From NCBI GenBank assembly GCA_965370965.1, contig CBDUWQ010000087.1, forward strand, positions 1-14,880: 14,880 bases of DNA, given 5' to 3'. The DNA comes from GH45 sp965370965. GTDB taxonomy: Bacteria > Bacteroidota > Bacteroidia > Bacteroidales > SZUA-534. Below the pieces are notes generated by a model. That model was not told the origin of the DNA, did no database searches, and was given only the letters and a program-made list of their open reading frames with translations. Positions 6,589-13,795 of the stretch are shown here, one piece after another. Made by a program: the position numbers and the translations under genes. Each line of letters begins with the position of its first letter. The stretch's first letter is position 1.

Positions 6589-6660
6589 AAATTTTGTTTT
6601 CCTAATTTAATAAAATTGAGAATAATAGTCAAGTAATTACCGATATTTATTTTTGATTAC

Positions 6661-6668
6661 TATTTTTG
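6661..6668 (+). promoter_or_regulatory. -7 promoter box of mnmA
   Basis: TATTTTTG fits the TAnnTTTG consensus and ends 15 nt before the preferred mnmA ATG at 6684, which would give a leader of about 10 nt. This also argues against the in-frame TTG at 6666 as start, because that codon lies inside the promoter box. No -33 element was seen. Confidence 0.5.
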
Positions 6669-6683
6669 CAAAAAACAATAGCA

Positions 6684-7757
6684 ATGAGAGTAGTGCTTGG
6701 AATGAGCGGTGGGATTGATAGCTCGGTTGCAGCTATTTTGCTTAAAAAGCAAGGTTACGAAGTTATTGGCGTTACCTTGCGTTTATGGTCGCAAACTGAT
6801 GATTTTATCAATATTAAAACACCACAATATATTGTTGAAGCCCAAAAACTTGCTTCTAAAATTAATATTGAACATTACGTTATTGATGTTAGACAGGAAT
6901 TTTACGATTTGGTAATTACATATTTTAAAAACGAATACCTAAGTGGTAAAACACCCAATCCGTGTGCAAAATGTAATGTGGTTTTAAAGTGGAAAGCACT
7001 AAATGATTTTGCCAAACAAAACAGGTGCAATTTTATAGCCACCGGACATTACGTAAACAAAACAGTTATTAATAACAAACACTACATTTTAAAAGGTGTT
7101 GACCCCGATAAAGAGCAATCGTTTTTTTTATGGGGGTTAAATCAAAGCATATTGCAAAAAGCTTTATTCCCTTTGGGGAATTACACGAAATCTGAAATTC
7201 GCGAAATAGCGAAAAAAAACAATTTTAACTCAACCGATTTAAACAAGGAAAGTACAGGCATCTGTTTTATTACAAATAACAAATATCAACCTTTTATTGA
7301 AAATGAACTAAAAAACACCAACACTTTACCCGGAGTGGGGAGGTTTATCGATAAAAATGGAACAACTCTTGGAGAGCATAAAGGATACCCTTTTTATACT
7401 GTTGGTCAAAGACGGGGATTAGGACTTGAACCAAATATACCATATTACGTTACAAAAATTAATTTAAAAACCAACACTATTGAACTTGGGCATAGAGATG
7501 ATTTGTATAAAACAAATATGATTGTAGAAAACTATAACTTAATTGACAAATCAGATTTTAAAACCGAAGTGATTACCCGTATTAGATACCGAAAACAATC
7601 GGCTTTAAGTACTATTGAGTTTATTGATGACAACATGCTAAAAGTGTCTTTTTTAAAACCCGAATGGAGCATAGCCCCCGGGCAAACAGCCGCTTTTTAT
7701 AAAAACAACCGTTTATTGGGGGGTGGTTTTATTAAGGGAACCTCTATTAATTATTGA
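6684..7757 (+). CDS. mnmA: tRNA-specific 2-thiouridylase MnmA
   Basis: The enzyme has 357 residues from ATG 6684. An upstream TTG at 6666 would add six residues but overlaps a promoter box, and MnmA proteins usually begin just before the GMSGGxDSS motif. It thiolates C2 of the wobble uridine U34 of tRNA(Lys), tRNA(Glu) and tRNA(Gln), using ATP to adenylate U34 and a persulfide as sulfur donor. Seen here: PP-loop GMSGGIDSSVAA (residues 6-17), TLRLW (31-35), TPNPCAKCN with catalytic Cys94, ATGHYV (119-124), EQSFFLW (144-150), STGICFI with the second catalytic Cys194, and GQRRGLGL (241-248). The C-terminal beta-barrel domain is complete. The gene stands alone between a MITE and the FKBP gene. 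Confidence 0.95.
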   Translation: MRVVLGMSGGIDSSVAAILLKKQGYEVIGVTLRLWSQTDDFINIKTPQYIVEAQKLASKINIEHYVIDVRQEFYDLVITYFKNEYLSGKTPNPCAKCNVVLKWKALNDFAKQNRCNFIATGHYVNKTVINNKHYILKGVDPDKEQSFFLWGLNQSILQKALFPLGNYTKSEIREIAKKNNFNSTDLNKESTGICFITNNKYQPFIENELKNTNTLPGVGRFIDKNGTTLGEHKGYPFYTVGQRRGLGLEPNIPYYVTKINLKTNTIELGHRDDLYKTNMIVENYNLIDKSDFKTEVITRIRYRKQSALSTIEFIDDNMLKVSFLKPEWSIAPGQTAAFYKNNRLLGGGFIKGTSINY

Positions 7758-7797
7758 ATTATTTTAATTTTAACACACTATTTTCATTCGTAAATTG

Positions 7798-7805
7798 TAT
7801 ATTCG
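7798..7805 (+). promoter_or_regulatory. Possible -7 box of the FKBP gene
   Basis: TATATTCG resembles TAnnTTTG with one mismatch and lies 32 nt before the ATG at 7838, the same distance as the box before the threonine aldolase gene. Weak evidence by itself. Confidence 0.3.
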
Positions 7806-7837
7806 CAAATTCTGAAAACTAATTAAATTATAATATT

Positions 7838-8809
7838 ATGAAGATTACACAATTAGCAATTGTTTTTTTGTTTGGCATTAGTGTCATATCATGTCAAAAC
7901 ACAAGTAACACACCCATTGTAACTAAAGCCGATTCGGTAAGTTATGTATTAGGTGCTTTTCAAGGGCAAAATATGCTTAAAAATTTTGAGCAGGCAAAAA
8001 TTGATTCTATGATTGATATGGATTTGTATTTTGAAGCTTTTTATGCAACTACGCAAGAGAAGGATCTGAAAATAAACCCTGATTCAAATAAAGCAGTAAT
8101 TGATGGCTTTTTTAGAAAGTTACAAACATCACAAATGATGGTAGCCAAAGATACAACAGGTACTGTAACCGTATTTAATCCTGAGCAATCGTTAATTGAC
8201 TCGGTAAGTTATTTATTGGGTGCTGATTTTGGCAAGGGTTTAAATAAAAACTTTAGCGAAAATGGTTTAGACACAATATTGAATATCCCTTTAATTATTG
8301 AAGGTTATGCATCTGCACTTAAAAAAGGTGAATTAAAAATTAACCCTGAACCAAACATGCAAATGTTAGATGCCTTTTTTAAGAAATTACAAGAAGACCA
8401 ATTAATAGCCGAGCATGGCGACAACAAAAATGCAGGCGAAGAATTTCTTGCAAAAAACAAAGGACTTGAAGAGGTTACTGAAACAGCAAGTGGTTTGCAG
8501 TATGAGATTATTGTTGAAGGTAATGGTCCAAAACCAAAAATTACCGATAAGGTAAAAGTTCATTACCATGGTACTTTTGTTAACGGAGAAGTATTTGACA
8601 GCAGTGTTGACAGAGGCGAACCTTCCTCTTTTGGGGTTGGACAGGTTATACCGGGTTGGACAGAGGCCTTACAGCTAATGCCTGTTGGCTCTAAATGGAA
8701 ATTGTTTATCCCCTATAATATAGCATATGGGCCTCAAGGCAGAGGCTCAATACCTCCATTCTCAATGCTTATTTTTGAAGTTGAATTATTAGAGATTGTA
8801 AAAAAATAA
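7838..8809 (+). CDS. FKBP-type peptidyl-prolyl cis-trans isomerase lipoprotein with duplicated N-terminal domain
   Basis: The protein has 323 residues. Residues 1-19 form a lipoprotein signal peptide ending in VISC (lipidation at Cys19), placing it in the envelope. Two homologous segments follow. Residues 31-96 (ADSVSYVLGAFQGQNM... to DGFFRKLQ) and 120-185 (IDSVSYLLGADFGKGL... to DAFFKKLQ) both resemble the FKBP N-terminal dimerisation domain and share DSVSY.LGA and L(K)INP. Residues 219-321 are the FKBP catalytic domain: SGLQYEI, VKVHYHGTFVNGEVFDSS, VIPGWTEALQLMPVGSKW, IAYGP and LIFEVELLEI, with the active-site Tyr, Phe-Asp, Val-Ile and Trp positions retained. It should assist folding of periplasmic or outer-membrane proteins. 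A terminator follows at 8894-8920. Confidence 0.92.
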   Translation: MKITQLAIVFLFGISVISCQNTSNTPIVTKADSVSYVLGAFQGQNMLKNFEQAKIDSMIDMDLYFEAFYATTQEKDLKINPDSNKAVIDGFFRKLQTSQMMVAKDTTGTVTVFNPEQSLIDSVSYLLGADFGKGLNKNFSENGLDTILNIPLIIEGYASALKKGELKINPEPNMQMLDAFFKKLQEDQLIAEHGDNKNAGEEFLAKNKGLEEVTETASGLQYEIIVEGNGPKPKITDKVKVHYHGTFVNGEVFDSSVDRGEPSSFGVGQVIPGWTEALQLMPVGSKWKLFIPYNIAYGPQGRGSIPPFSMLIFEVELLEIVKK

Positions 8810-8829
8810 TACAATTACCTAAATCAAAT

Positions 8830-8860
8830 GAGTAATAGCTTTCAACGTTTATAATTACTC
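8830..8860. other. Intergenic inverted repeat
   Basis: GAGTAAT (8830-8836) and ATTACTC (8854-8860) can pair in the 3' region between the FKBP stop and its terminator. There is no T tract, so it is not a terminator by itself. It may stabilise the 3' end or be accidental. Confidence 0.3.
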
Positions 8861-8888
8861 AGTTGTAGGTATTAATAAAATAAAAATA

Positions 8889-8920
8889 AAAAAGTCCGGT
8901 TTATGACCGGACTTTTTTAT
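8889..8920 (+). terminator. Rho-independent terminator of the FKBP gene
   Basis: GTCCGGT (8894-8900) and ACCGGAC (8906-8912) make a 7-bp GC-rich stem with a TTATG loop, flanked by an A run and a TTTTTT run. The stem extends through A-T pairs and could work in both directions. It ends just before the tsaB promoter box. Confidence 0.9.
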
Positions 8921-8924
8921 TTAC

Positions 8925-8932
8925 TAAATTTG
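8925..8932 (+). promoter_or_regulatory. -7 promoter box of tsaB
   Basis: TAAATTTG fits TAnnTTTG and ends 18 nt before the tsaB ATG, directly after the upstream terminator. This makes tsaB the first gene of a new transcript. No convincing -33 TTTG is present. Confidence 0.5.
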
Positions 8933-8950
8933 CCTTATAATTAGTAAAAA

Positions 8951-9640
8951 ATGGCACTAATATTAAATATTGAAACATCAACTCAGGTATGCTCTGCATC
9001 AATAGCTAAAAACGGTAAAGTTATTGCTTTTAAAGAGAGTTTTGAGGATAGGTCGCATGCATCGCTATTAACTGTTTTTATTGATGAACTTTTATCAGAG
9101 AACGGTATAAAACCTGATTATCTTGAAGCTGTATGCGTTAGTGAAGGTCCTGGATCATATACAGGTTTGCGCATTGGGGTTTCGGTGGCAAAAGGCATTT
9201 GTTATGCTAAAAATATTCCTTTAATAGCAGCAAATACCCTTCAAGCAATGGCATCCATGGCATCTAACAAAATTACAGGGGAAAAAAACCTGCTTTGCCC
9301 AATGATTGATGCCCGTAGGATGGAAGTATATTCTGCTGTTTTTAATAGTGATATAACCCAAATCCGAAAAACTATTGCCGAAATAATTGATGAACATTCA
9401 TATGCAAAAGAACTTTTATTAAATAAAATAGCATTTTTTGGAGATGGTGCCGATAAATGCAAGCAATTAATTAAACATGATAACGCACTGTTTATTGACG
9501 GTATTTACCCATCGGCAAAATATATGGCACCACTTGCCCAAAAAGCTTTCAATAATAAACAATTTAAAGATGTAGCCTATTTTGAGCCATTTTACCTTAA
9601 AGATTTTGTTGCAACCATTCCTAAGAAAAAAATATTTTGA
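8951..9640 (+). CDS. tsaB: tRNA threonylcarbamoyladenosine biosynthesis protein TsaB
   Basis: The protein has 229 residues and an ASKHA (actin-like ATPase) fold. TsaB partners TsaD and TsaE to transfer the threonylcarbamoyl group to A37 of ANN-reading tRNAs (t6A). Diagnostic stretches are LILNIETSTQVCSASIAKNG (residues 3-22), SHASLL (35-40), VSEGPGSYTGLRIGVSVAKG (63-82) and PLIAANTLQAMA (90-101). Residues 114-121 (MIDARRME) precede the shorter second lobe typical of TsaB, which distinguishes it from the longer catalytic TsaD. Start at ATG 8951 is supported by the promoter box. The last bases (TTGA) overlap the start of the following DUF4421 gene, so the two are probably translated from one message. 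Confidence 0.93.
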   Translation: MALILNIETSTQVCSASIAKNGKVIAFKESFEDRSHASLLTVFIDELLSENGIKPDYLEAVCVSEGPGSYTGLRIGVSVAKGICYAKNIPLIAANTLQAMASMASNKITGEKNLLCPMIDARRMEVYSAVFNSDITQIRKTIAEIIDEHSYAKELLLNKIAFFGDGADKCKQLIKHDNALFIDGIYPSAKYMAPLAQKAFNNKQFKDVAYFEPFYLKDFVATIPKKKIF

Positions 9641-10689
9641 AACTTAAGTTTTGCATTATTATAATAGCCTTTATTAGCATTTCTTATACCCTAAATGGAC
9701 AGGATATAATTGCGAAATTATTTAATGAAGATTACGATTCAACCTATTACGACAAACTTCAAAACTTAATTACTGTTAGAACATTTTTATCAAGCAAATT
9801 TTCTGATTTCACAATAAATGATAATGCTATTGACCAATCATTAATTTATAACTCTAAACCAAAAACGGCATTAGGTATAGGCTTTAGCTACAAATGGCTA
9901 AGTATTAATATTGGTTTAGGATTAAAAAACTCTGCCGGAAGCTCTCAGGGTAATACAAATCGTTTCGACTTACAAACACAAATTTATTTGCGAAAATTAA
10001 CCTTAAATTTGTATTCAAGCATTTACAATGGTTTTTATCTGTCAAACTCACAACAGTTTTTAAATACTAACCTAGGCGAGGATTACCACAGAAATGACAT
10101 TAAAGACATGACCTTTGGGTTTAGCACATATTATGTATTTAACTCAAGCAAATATTCAAACAAAGCAACATTTATTCAAAATGAATGGCAAAAGAAAACC
10201 GCTGGTTCATTTGTTGCAGGTGGAAATATTTTCTATAACCAAATTAATGGCGATTCAAGCTTAATTCCGTATCAAAACAACTACCCCAATTTTTTTACAG
10301 GTATTTATTATTCAAAATCATCATATTTAGGAATTGGTAGCAATGTGGGCTATACTTTTACTCTAATACTTTTAGAGAATTGGTTTTTCGATTTTACAAT
10401 TTTAGGGGGGATAACAATTGGTAACAGTACAATTTATTTAGATAACAACGAAAAAAAATCGTCAGCCGGTTTAGGATTAAATCTATCGAACCGATTTGGC
10501 ATGGGTTATAATAGCAAACTCTTTTATGTAGGAATAAATTATACAAATATACAGTCAAATACATCATTACCAATACCAAAAATGGGTTATGGCTTTGGCT
10601 TAGGCAGAATAAAGTTTATTTTTGCATATAGGTTTAATTTACCCGAGCATAAAGTAATACTGCCTAGTTGGGTGCCCTTTAAACTTTAG
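9637..10689 (+). CDS. DUF4421 family protein, probable outer-membrane beta-barrel
   Basis: The protein has 350 residues. The only plausible start is TTG 9637, whose bases overlap the tsaB stop as TTGA. It is followed directly by a signal peptide (MKLKFCIIIIAFISISYTLN, then GQ). The mature protein begins with DYDSTYYDKLQNLITVRTFLS (about 32-52) and SKPKTALGIGFSYKWLSINI (about 73-92), the pattern I associate with the DUF4421 family of Bacteroidota. The rest is a series of amphipathic aromatic-rich strands (LTLNLYSSIYNGFYL, GFSTYYVFN, FFTGIYYSKSSYLGIG, GIGSNVGYTFTLILL, IKFIFAYRFNL), as expected of an outer-membrane barrel. No function is established for the family. Overlap with tsaB is likely economy of packing and not a functional link. 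No clear terminator follows; the downstream gap holds hairpins. Confidence 0.75.
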   Translation: MKLKFCIIIIAFISISYTLNGQDIIAKLFNEDYDSTYYDKLQNLITVRTFLSSKFSDFTINDNAIDQSLIYNSKPKTALGIGFSYKWLSINIGLGLKNSAGSSQGNTNRFDLQTQIYLRKLTLNLYSSIYNGFYLSNSQQFLNTNLGEDYHRNDIKDMTFGFSTYYVFNSSKYSNKATFIQNEWQKKTAGSFVAGGNIFYNQINGDSSLIPYQNNYPNFFTGIYYSKSSYLGIGSNVGYTFTLILLENWFFDFTILGGITIGNSTIYLDNNEKKSSAGLGLNLSNRFGMGYNSKLFYVGINYTNIQSNTSLPIPKMGYGFGLGRIKFIFAYRFNLPEHKVILPSWVPFKL

Positions 10690-10698
10690 GTTATAAAA

Positions 10699-10860
10699 GA
10701 TGAGGCATGAAACATACCTCCGTGAAAAACGGAGCTAGCTACAGCCTGCCCGATTTATTCGGGGGCTAAAATATTAATTGAGCCACACCTGCCTACCTTA
10801 AGGCAAACCCGACTTAAACTGGTAAGGTGGGTCTGCCAAAGCTTGCAGGCAGGCAAAAAC
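10699..10860. repeat. Cluster of intergenic hairpins, probable dispersed repeat
   Basis: Three structures follow each other in 140 bp. CTCCGT/ACGGAG lies at 10718-10734 with a GAAAA loop. CCCGA/TCGGG lies at 10749-10763, extended by GCC/GGC at 10744 and 10764. A long imperfect palindrome has CCTGCCT (10788-10794) pairing with AGGCAGG (10847-10853) and ACCTTA (10795-10800) pairing with TAAGGT (10823-10828). The GGCAGGC core also occurs in the MITE at 6455-6461. GC content is clearly above the surroundings and there is no coding frame. This looks like one or more short interspersed palindromic repeats. Either end could also terminate or process the DUF4421 transcript. Confidence 0.6.
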
Positions 10861-10895
10861 ATGATTAAAAATATATTAACATAAAATAATTTACT

Positions 10896-12812
10896 ATGAA
10901 TAAAGTAATCAAAAACCTACCTATTATAATAATACTAACAGTTGCTACAATACTTAGGTTTTATAACCTACACGAAATGCCATTTACCTTTGATGAGTTT
11001 AGCACCCTGTTTAGGTTAAACTTTAATAATTTTGCCGATTTAATTGAATTTGGCGTTAAAGAAGACGGTCACCCTGCAGGTATGCATGTTTTTATGTATT
11101 ACTACACAAATATTTTTGGAATGTCGGTTGAGGCAGTAAAAACCGTGTTTATAGTATTTGGTATAATTTCGGTTTTTTTGGTTTATAAATTAGGAAGCGC
11201 ATGGTTTAACAAAACCGCCGGCCTGTTTGCTGCATCGCTAATGGCAGTACTGCAATTTCCGGTTACACAAAGCCAAATTGCGCGCATGTACGGTTTTGGA
11301 ATTCTATTTGTGCTATTAACCGTTTGGTTTTGGCATCAATACATTGAAAATAAAAAACTATCAATTAGCAATTTATTGGGCTTTATATTAGCAGCAGCAG
11401 CAAGTTCATACACACACTATTTTAGCCTTTTGTTTGTAATAATTGTAGGTTTTTCGGGTCTGTTTTTTCTAAAAGGCAAAAAAAGGATATACTACATTTT
11501 TGCGGGCATTCTTATCTTTTTACTTTTTATACCCCATCTAAAAATATTCCTTTATCAGTTAAATAAGGGTGGCATACTTTGGCTTGGACCATTTAAACTT
11601 TCATCATTGTTAAATTATTTTGAATATTTCTTTAACCAATCATATATTATTGCAGGTTTAATAATAGTATCAATTATTGCGTTTTTTAAAGTGCCAATAA
11701 TTATTAACAAATACAGGCGTATAAGCCTTATTTGGTTTTTACTGCCAATAATAATCGGAGCTGTTTATAGCATACTTTTCCTTAATATTATGCACGAAAA
11801 AGTGCTATATTTTTCATTCCCGTTTATACTGCTGTTTCTAAGTTCATTTATTAAAAATATAAAACCAAAAACCCAATTGGTATTAGTTATATCAATATTG
11901 GTTATAGGTGTTTTTTCGCTTGTAAAGGAGCGTAAACACTACGAACTGTTTTATAAAAACAGGCTTAAAATTGTAGCCGAAAACTCATATAAATGGATTG
12001 ATAAAACTATGACCGATAATACTGTCATAATTAAATTTACCAATAAAAGAATGGATAATTATTATATGGACAATCATGTTTCTATTATCAAAAACACTAT
12101 TTATGGCGATTCTATAAAAGATGTAAAGCAGTTTGTAAATTTAATTTCAAATTGTGATAAAGATTATCTGTTTTTTGGTTTTTCAGAAGGGTATAATTCC
12201 ACATACCTGTCAATAGCAAAATACTATTACCCAAATATAATAAAACGCGATTATACCGTTGCCGGAGAAACGTGGTTGCTAAAAAAAGGAAAACCTGAGG
12301 TTAAGTGGGATTGTGAGTACTGGTCATATGCAAACACATTTGACAATACCAAAGAGTTAAATGGGTGCGACAGTTTTTTTATTGATTCAACTGGCAACTC
12401 ATGGGGCTGCTCAATGCAAGAGTATGCCTGTACAAAAGAGTTCACTTTGTCAGATATAATATTCTCAAAAAATAATTTTATTGAAATGTATGTTGATGCT
12501 GTTCAGTTAGACTCAATTGGAGGTGCGGTACTTGTTTCAAGCATTGAGAAAAATGGTAAAACAGTTGACTGGCGGTCATCTGAATTTAATGATTTTGTAT
12601 CGGCAAATAACCATAAAAAAGTACAATTATCAATAAAACTTCCTGATATTAATTATCCTAAAAATGCAAAAATTAAAATATATATTTGGAACAAGCTAAA
12701 AGGAAAATACCTATTTGATAATATACAAATAGTAACTCGGCCGGGCAATCCTTATATTTATGGGCATATACGAAAAATACCTTTTAATACCACCAAATAT
12801 TTCTGCCAATAA
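10896..12812 (+). CDS. GT-C fold membrane glycosyltransferase (GT39/PMT_2-like) with C-terminal extracytoplasmic domain
   Basis: The protein has 638 residues. The N-terminal half (about 1-345) holds roughly ten or eleven hydrophobic segments (near 7-23, 81-98, 107-121, 131-149, 159-173, 176-193, 198-213, 249-269, 277-296, 303-319 and 327-344). Between the first two is a large loop with FTFDEF (Asp33-Glu34) and EDGHPAG (56-62), the acidic loop and His-Pro motif found in dolichyl-/undecaprenyl-phosphate-sugar transferases of the GT39/GT83 type. SQIARMYGF (126-134) is also typical. It should move a sugar from a lipid carrier to an acceptor on the outer face of the membrane. Donor and acceptor are unknown. 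Residues 346-638 are soluble; from about 470 they look like a beta-sandwich with Cys473, Cys491, Cys505 and Cys512, which could form disulfides. No other glycan genes adjoin. Confidence 0.78.
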   Translation: MNKVIKNLPIIIILTVATILRFYNLHEMPFTFDEFSTLFRLNFNNFADLIEFGVKEDGHPAGMHVFMYYYTNIFGMSVEAVKTVFIVFGIISVFLVYKLGSAWFNKTAGLFAASLMAVLQFPVTQSQIARMYGFGILFVLLTVWFWHQYIENKKLSISNLLGFILAAAASSYTHYFSLLFVIIVGFSGLFFLKGKKRIYYIFAGILIFLLFIPHLKIFLYQLNKGGILWLGPFKLSSLLNYFEYFFNQSYIIAGLIIVSIIAFFKVPIIINKYRRISLIWFLLPIIIGAVYSILFLNIMHEKVLYFSFPFILLFLSSFIKNIKPKTQLVLVISILVIGVFSLVKERKHYELFYKNRLKIVAENSYKWIDKTMTDNTVIIKFTNKRMDNYYMDNHVSIIKNTIYGDSIKDVKQFVNLISNCDKDYLFFGFSEGYNSTYLSIAKYYYPNIIKRDYTVAGETWLLKKGKPEVKWDCEYWSYANTFDNTKELNGCDSFFIDSTGNSWGCSMQEYACTKEFTLSDIIFSKNNFIEMYVDAVQLDSIGGAVLVSSIEKNGKTVDWRSSEFNDFVSANNHKKVQLSIKLPDINYPKNAKIKIYIWNKLKGKYLFDNIQIVTRPGNPYIYGHIRKIPFNTTKYFCQ

Positions 12813-12921
12813 AACTGAACGATTGAACCAATAAAACACCCAATTTGGGATATTATTTATTATTTTCGTAAATTATTAAAAAAACAGCCCATAATCGGGA
12901 TAAAATAGCAATTAGTGATTT

Positions 12922-13716
12922 ATGGATTTTACCGGAAAAACATTTTGGATAACAGGGGCAGCATCAGGCATGGGCAAGTCAACAGCTATTGCCTTGTCCA
13001 ATTATAATACACACCTTATTATTTCAGATATTGATGCCAAAGGTTTACAGGCAACTGCCATTGAAATTGAAAAAAATGGCAGTACAGCTCGTGTTGAACC
13101 TTTAGACATGGCAGATAGCGGCTCAATTTTTACGGTTGCACAAAAAGTACTGAACGATAACGTAAAAATTGCAGGTTTATATCAATTTGCAGGAATTAGC
13201 CAACGCGCTTTATTAGCTGAAACTCCGATTGATATTGACAGAAAAATTATGGAAATCAATTTTTTTGGGGTAGTGGCATTAACCAAGGCAATGTTACCAC
13301 ATATGTTAGAAAATGGTAGTGGCCAATTTATGGTCGCCTCAAGCATGGTTGGCAAATTTGGTTTTCCTTACCGTTCGGCCTACTCGGCATCAAAACATGC
13401 ACTACACGGTTTTTTTGAAACCCTTTTGGCCGAAAACCATAAACACAATATTGCAGTTTCAATAGTAATTGGAGGTAGGATACAAACCAATATCTCAAAA
13501 TTTGCCATTAATAAAAATGGCAAAGCTCATGGCAAAATGGATGCGGGACAAGCCAACGGAATTACTGCTGAAAAAGCAGCTCGTCAAATTTTAAAAGGAT
13601 TAAAAAAAGAAAGGTATGAAATACCTGTTGGAGGCAAAGAGCTATTAATGCTAAAAATTAAACGTCTTTTACCAAGGCTGCACTATAAACTGGCACGTAC
13701 CATAAAACCTATGTAA
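12922..13716 (+). CDS. SDR family NAD(P)-dependent oxidoreductase
   Basis: This 264-residue protein is a classical short-chain dehydrogenase/reductase. The Rossmann cofactor motif is TGAASGMG (residues 11-18) and the acidic Asp36 after strand 2 (ISDID) favours NAD(H). LDMAD (61-65) contacts the adenine ring. The active site has Ser140 or Ser141 (VASSM), Tyr154 and Lys158 (YSASK). The usual NNAG motif after strand 4 reads QFAG (88-91), and the usual PGxxxT reads GGRIQT (198-203), so both have first-residue changes. NFFGVVALTKAMLPHML and SAYSASKHALHGFFETL resemble DHRS7-type SDRs, and the C-terminus is basic (KIKRLLPRLHYKLARTIKP). The substrate is unknown. A VOC protein follows in the same direction after 79 nt containing a hairpin. 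Confidence 0.85.
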   Translation: MDFTGKTFWITGAASGMGKSTAIALSNYNTHLIISDIDAKGLQATAIEIEKNGSTARVEPLDMADSGSIFTVAQKVLNDNVKIAGLYQFAGISQRALLAETPIDIDRKIMEINFFGVVALTKAMLPHMLENGSGQFMVASSMVGKFGFPYRSAYSASKHALHGFFETLLAENHKHNIAVSIVIGGRIQTNISKFAINKNGKAHGKMDAGQANGITAEKAARQILKGLKKERYEIPVGGKELLMLKIKRLLPRLHYKLARTIKPM

Positions 13717-13730
13717 AAAAATAAAATTGA

Positions 13731-13770
13731 AAAATTGCTTGTATCATAAACCTATCAATACAGCAATTTT
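13731..13770. other. Hairpin between the SDR and VOC genes
   Basis: AAAATTGC (13731-13738) pairs with GCAATTTT (13763-13770), and the stem continues with TGTAT/ATACA (13740-13744 with 13758-13762). Followed by only a weak T run. It could be an attenuator, a weak terminator or an mRNA processing site. Confidence 0.4.
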
Positions 13771-13795
13771 AACAGTTTAACAATTTATATTTATC

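Noticed and set aside
6666..6683. TTG 6666 as the mnmA start
   Set aside because: It lies in a TAnnTTTG promoter box and adds residues not usual before the GMSGG motif; ATG 6684 is better.
9241..9462. Minus-strand open frame inside tsaB
   Set aside because: It is antisense to a conserved gene and its conceptual product resembles nothing.
10698..10712. GATGAGGCATGAAAC, which recalls a hammerhead ribozyme core
   Set aside because: There is no room for stem II between the two core boxes and no matching stems I and III were found; it is probably chance.
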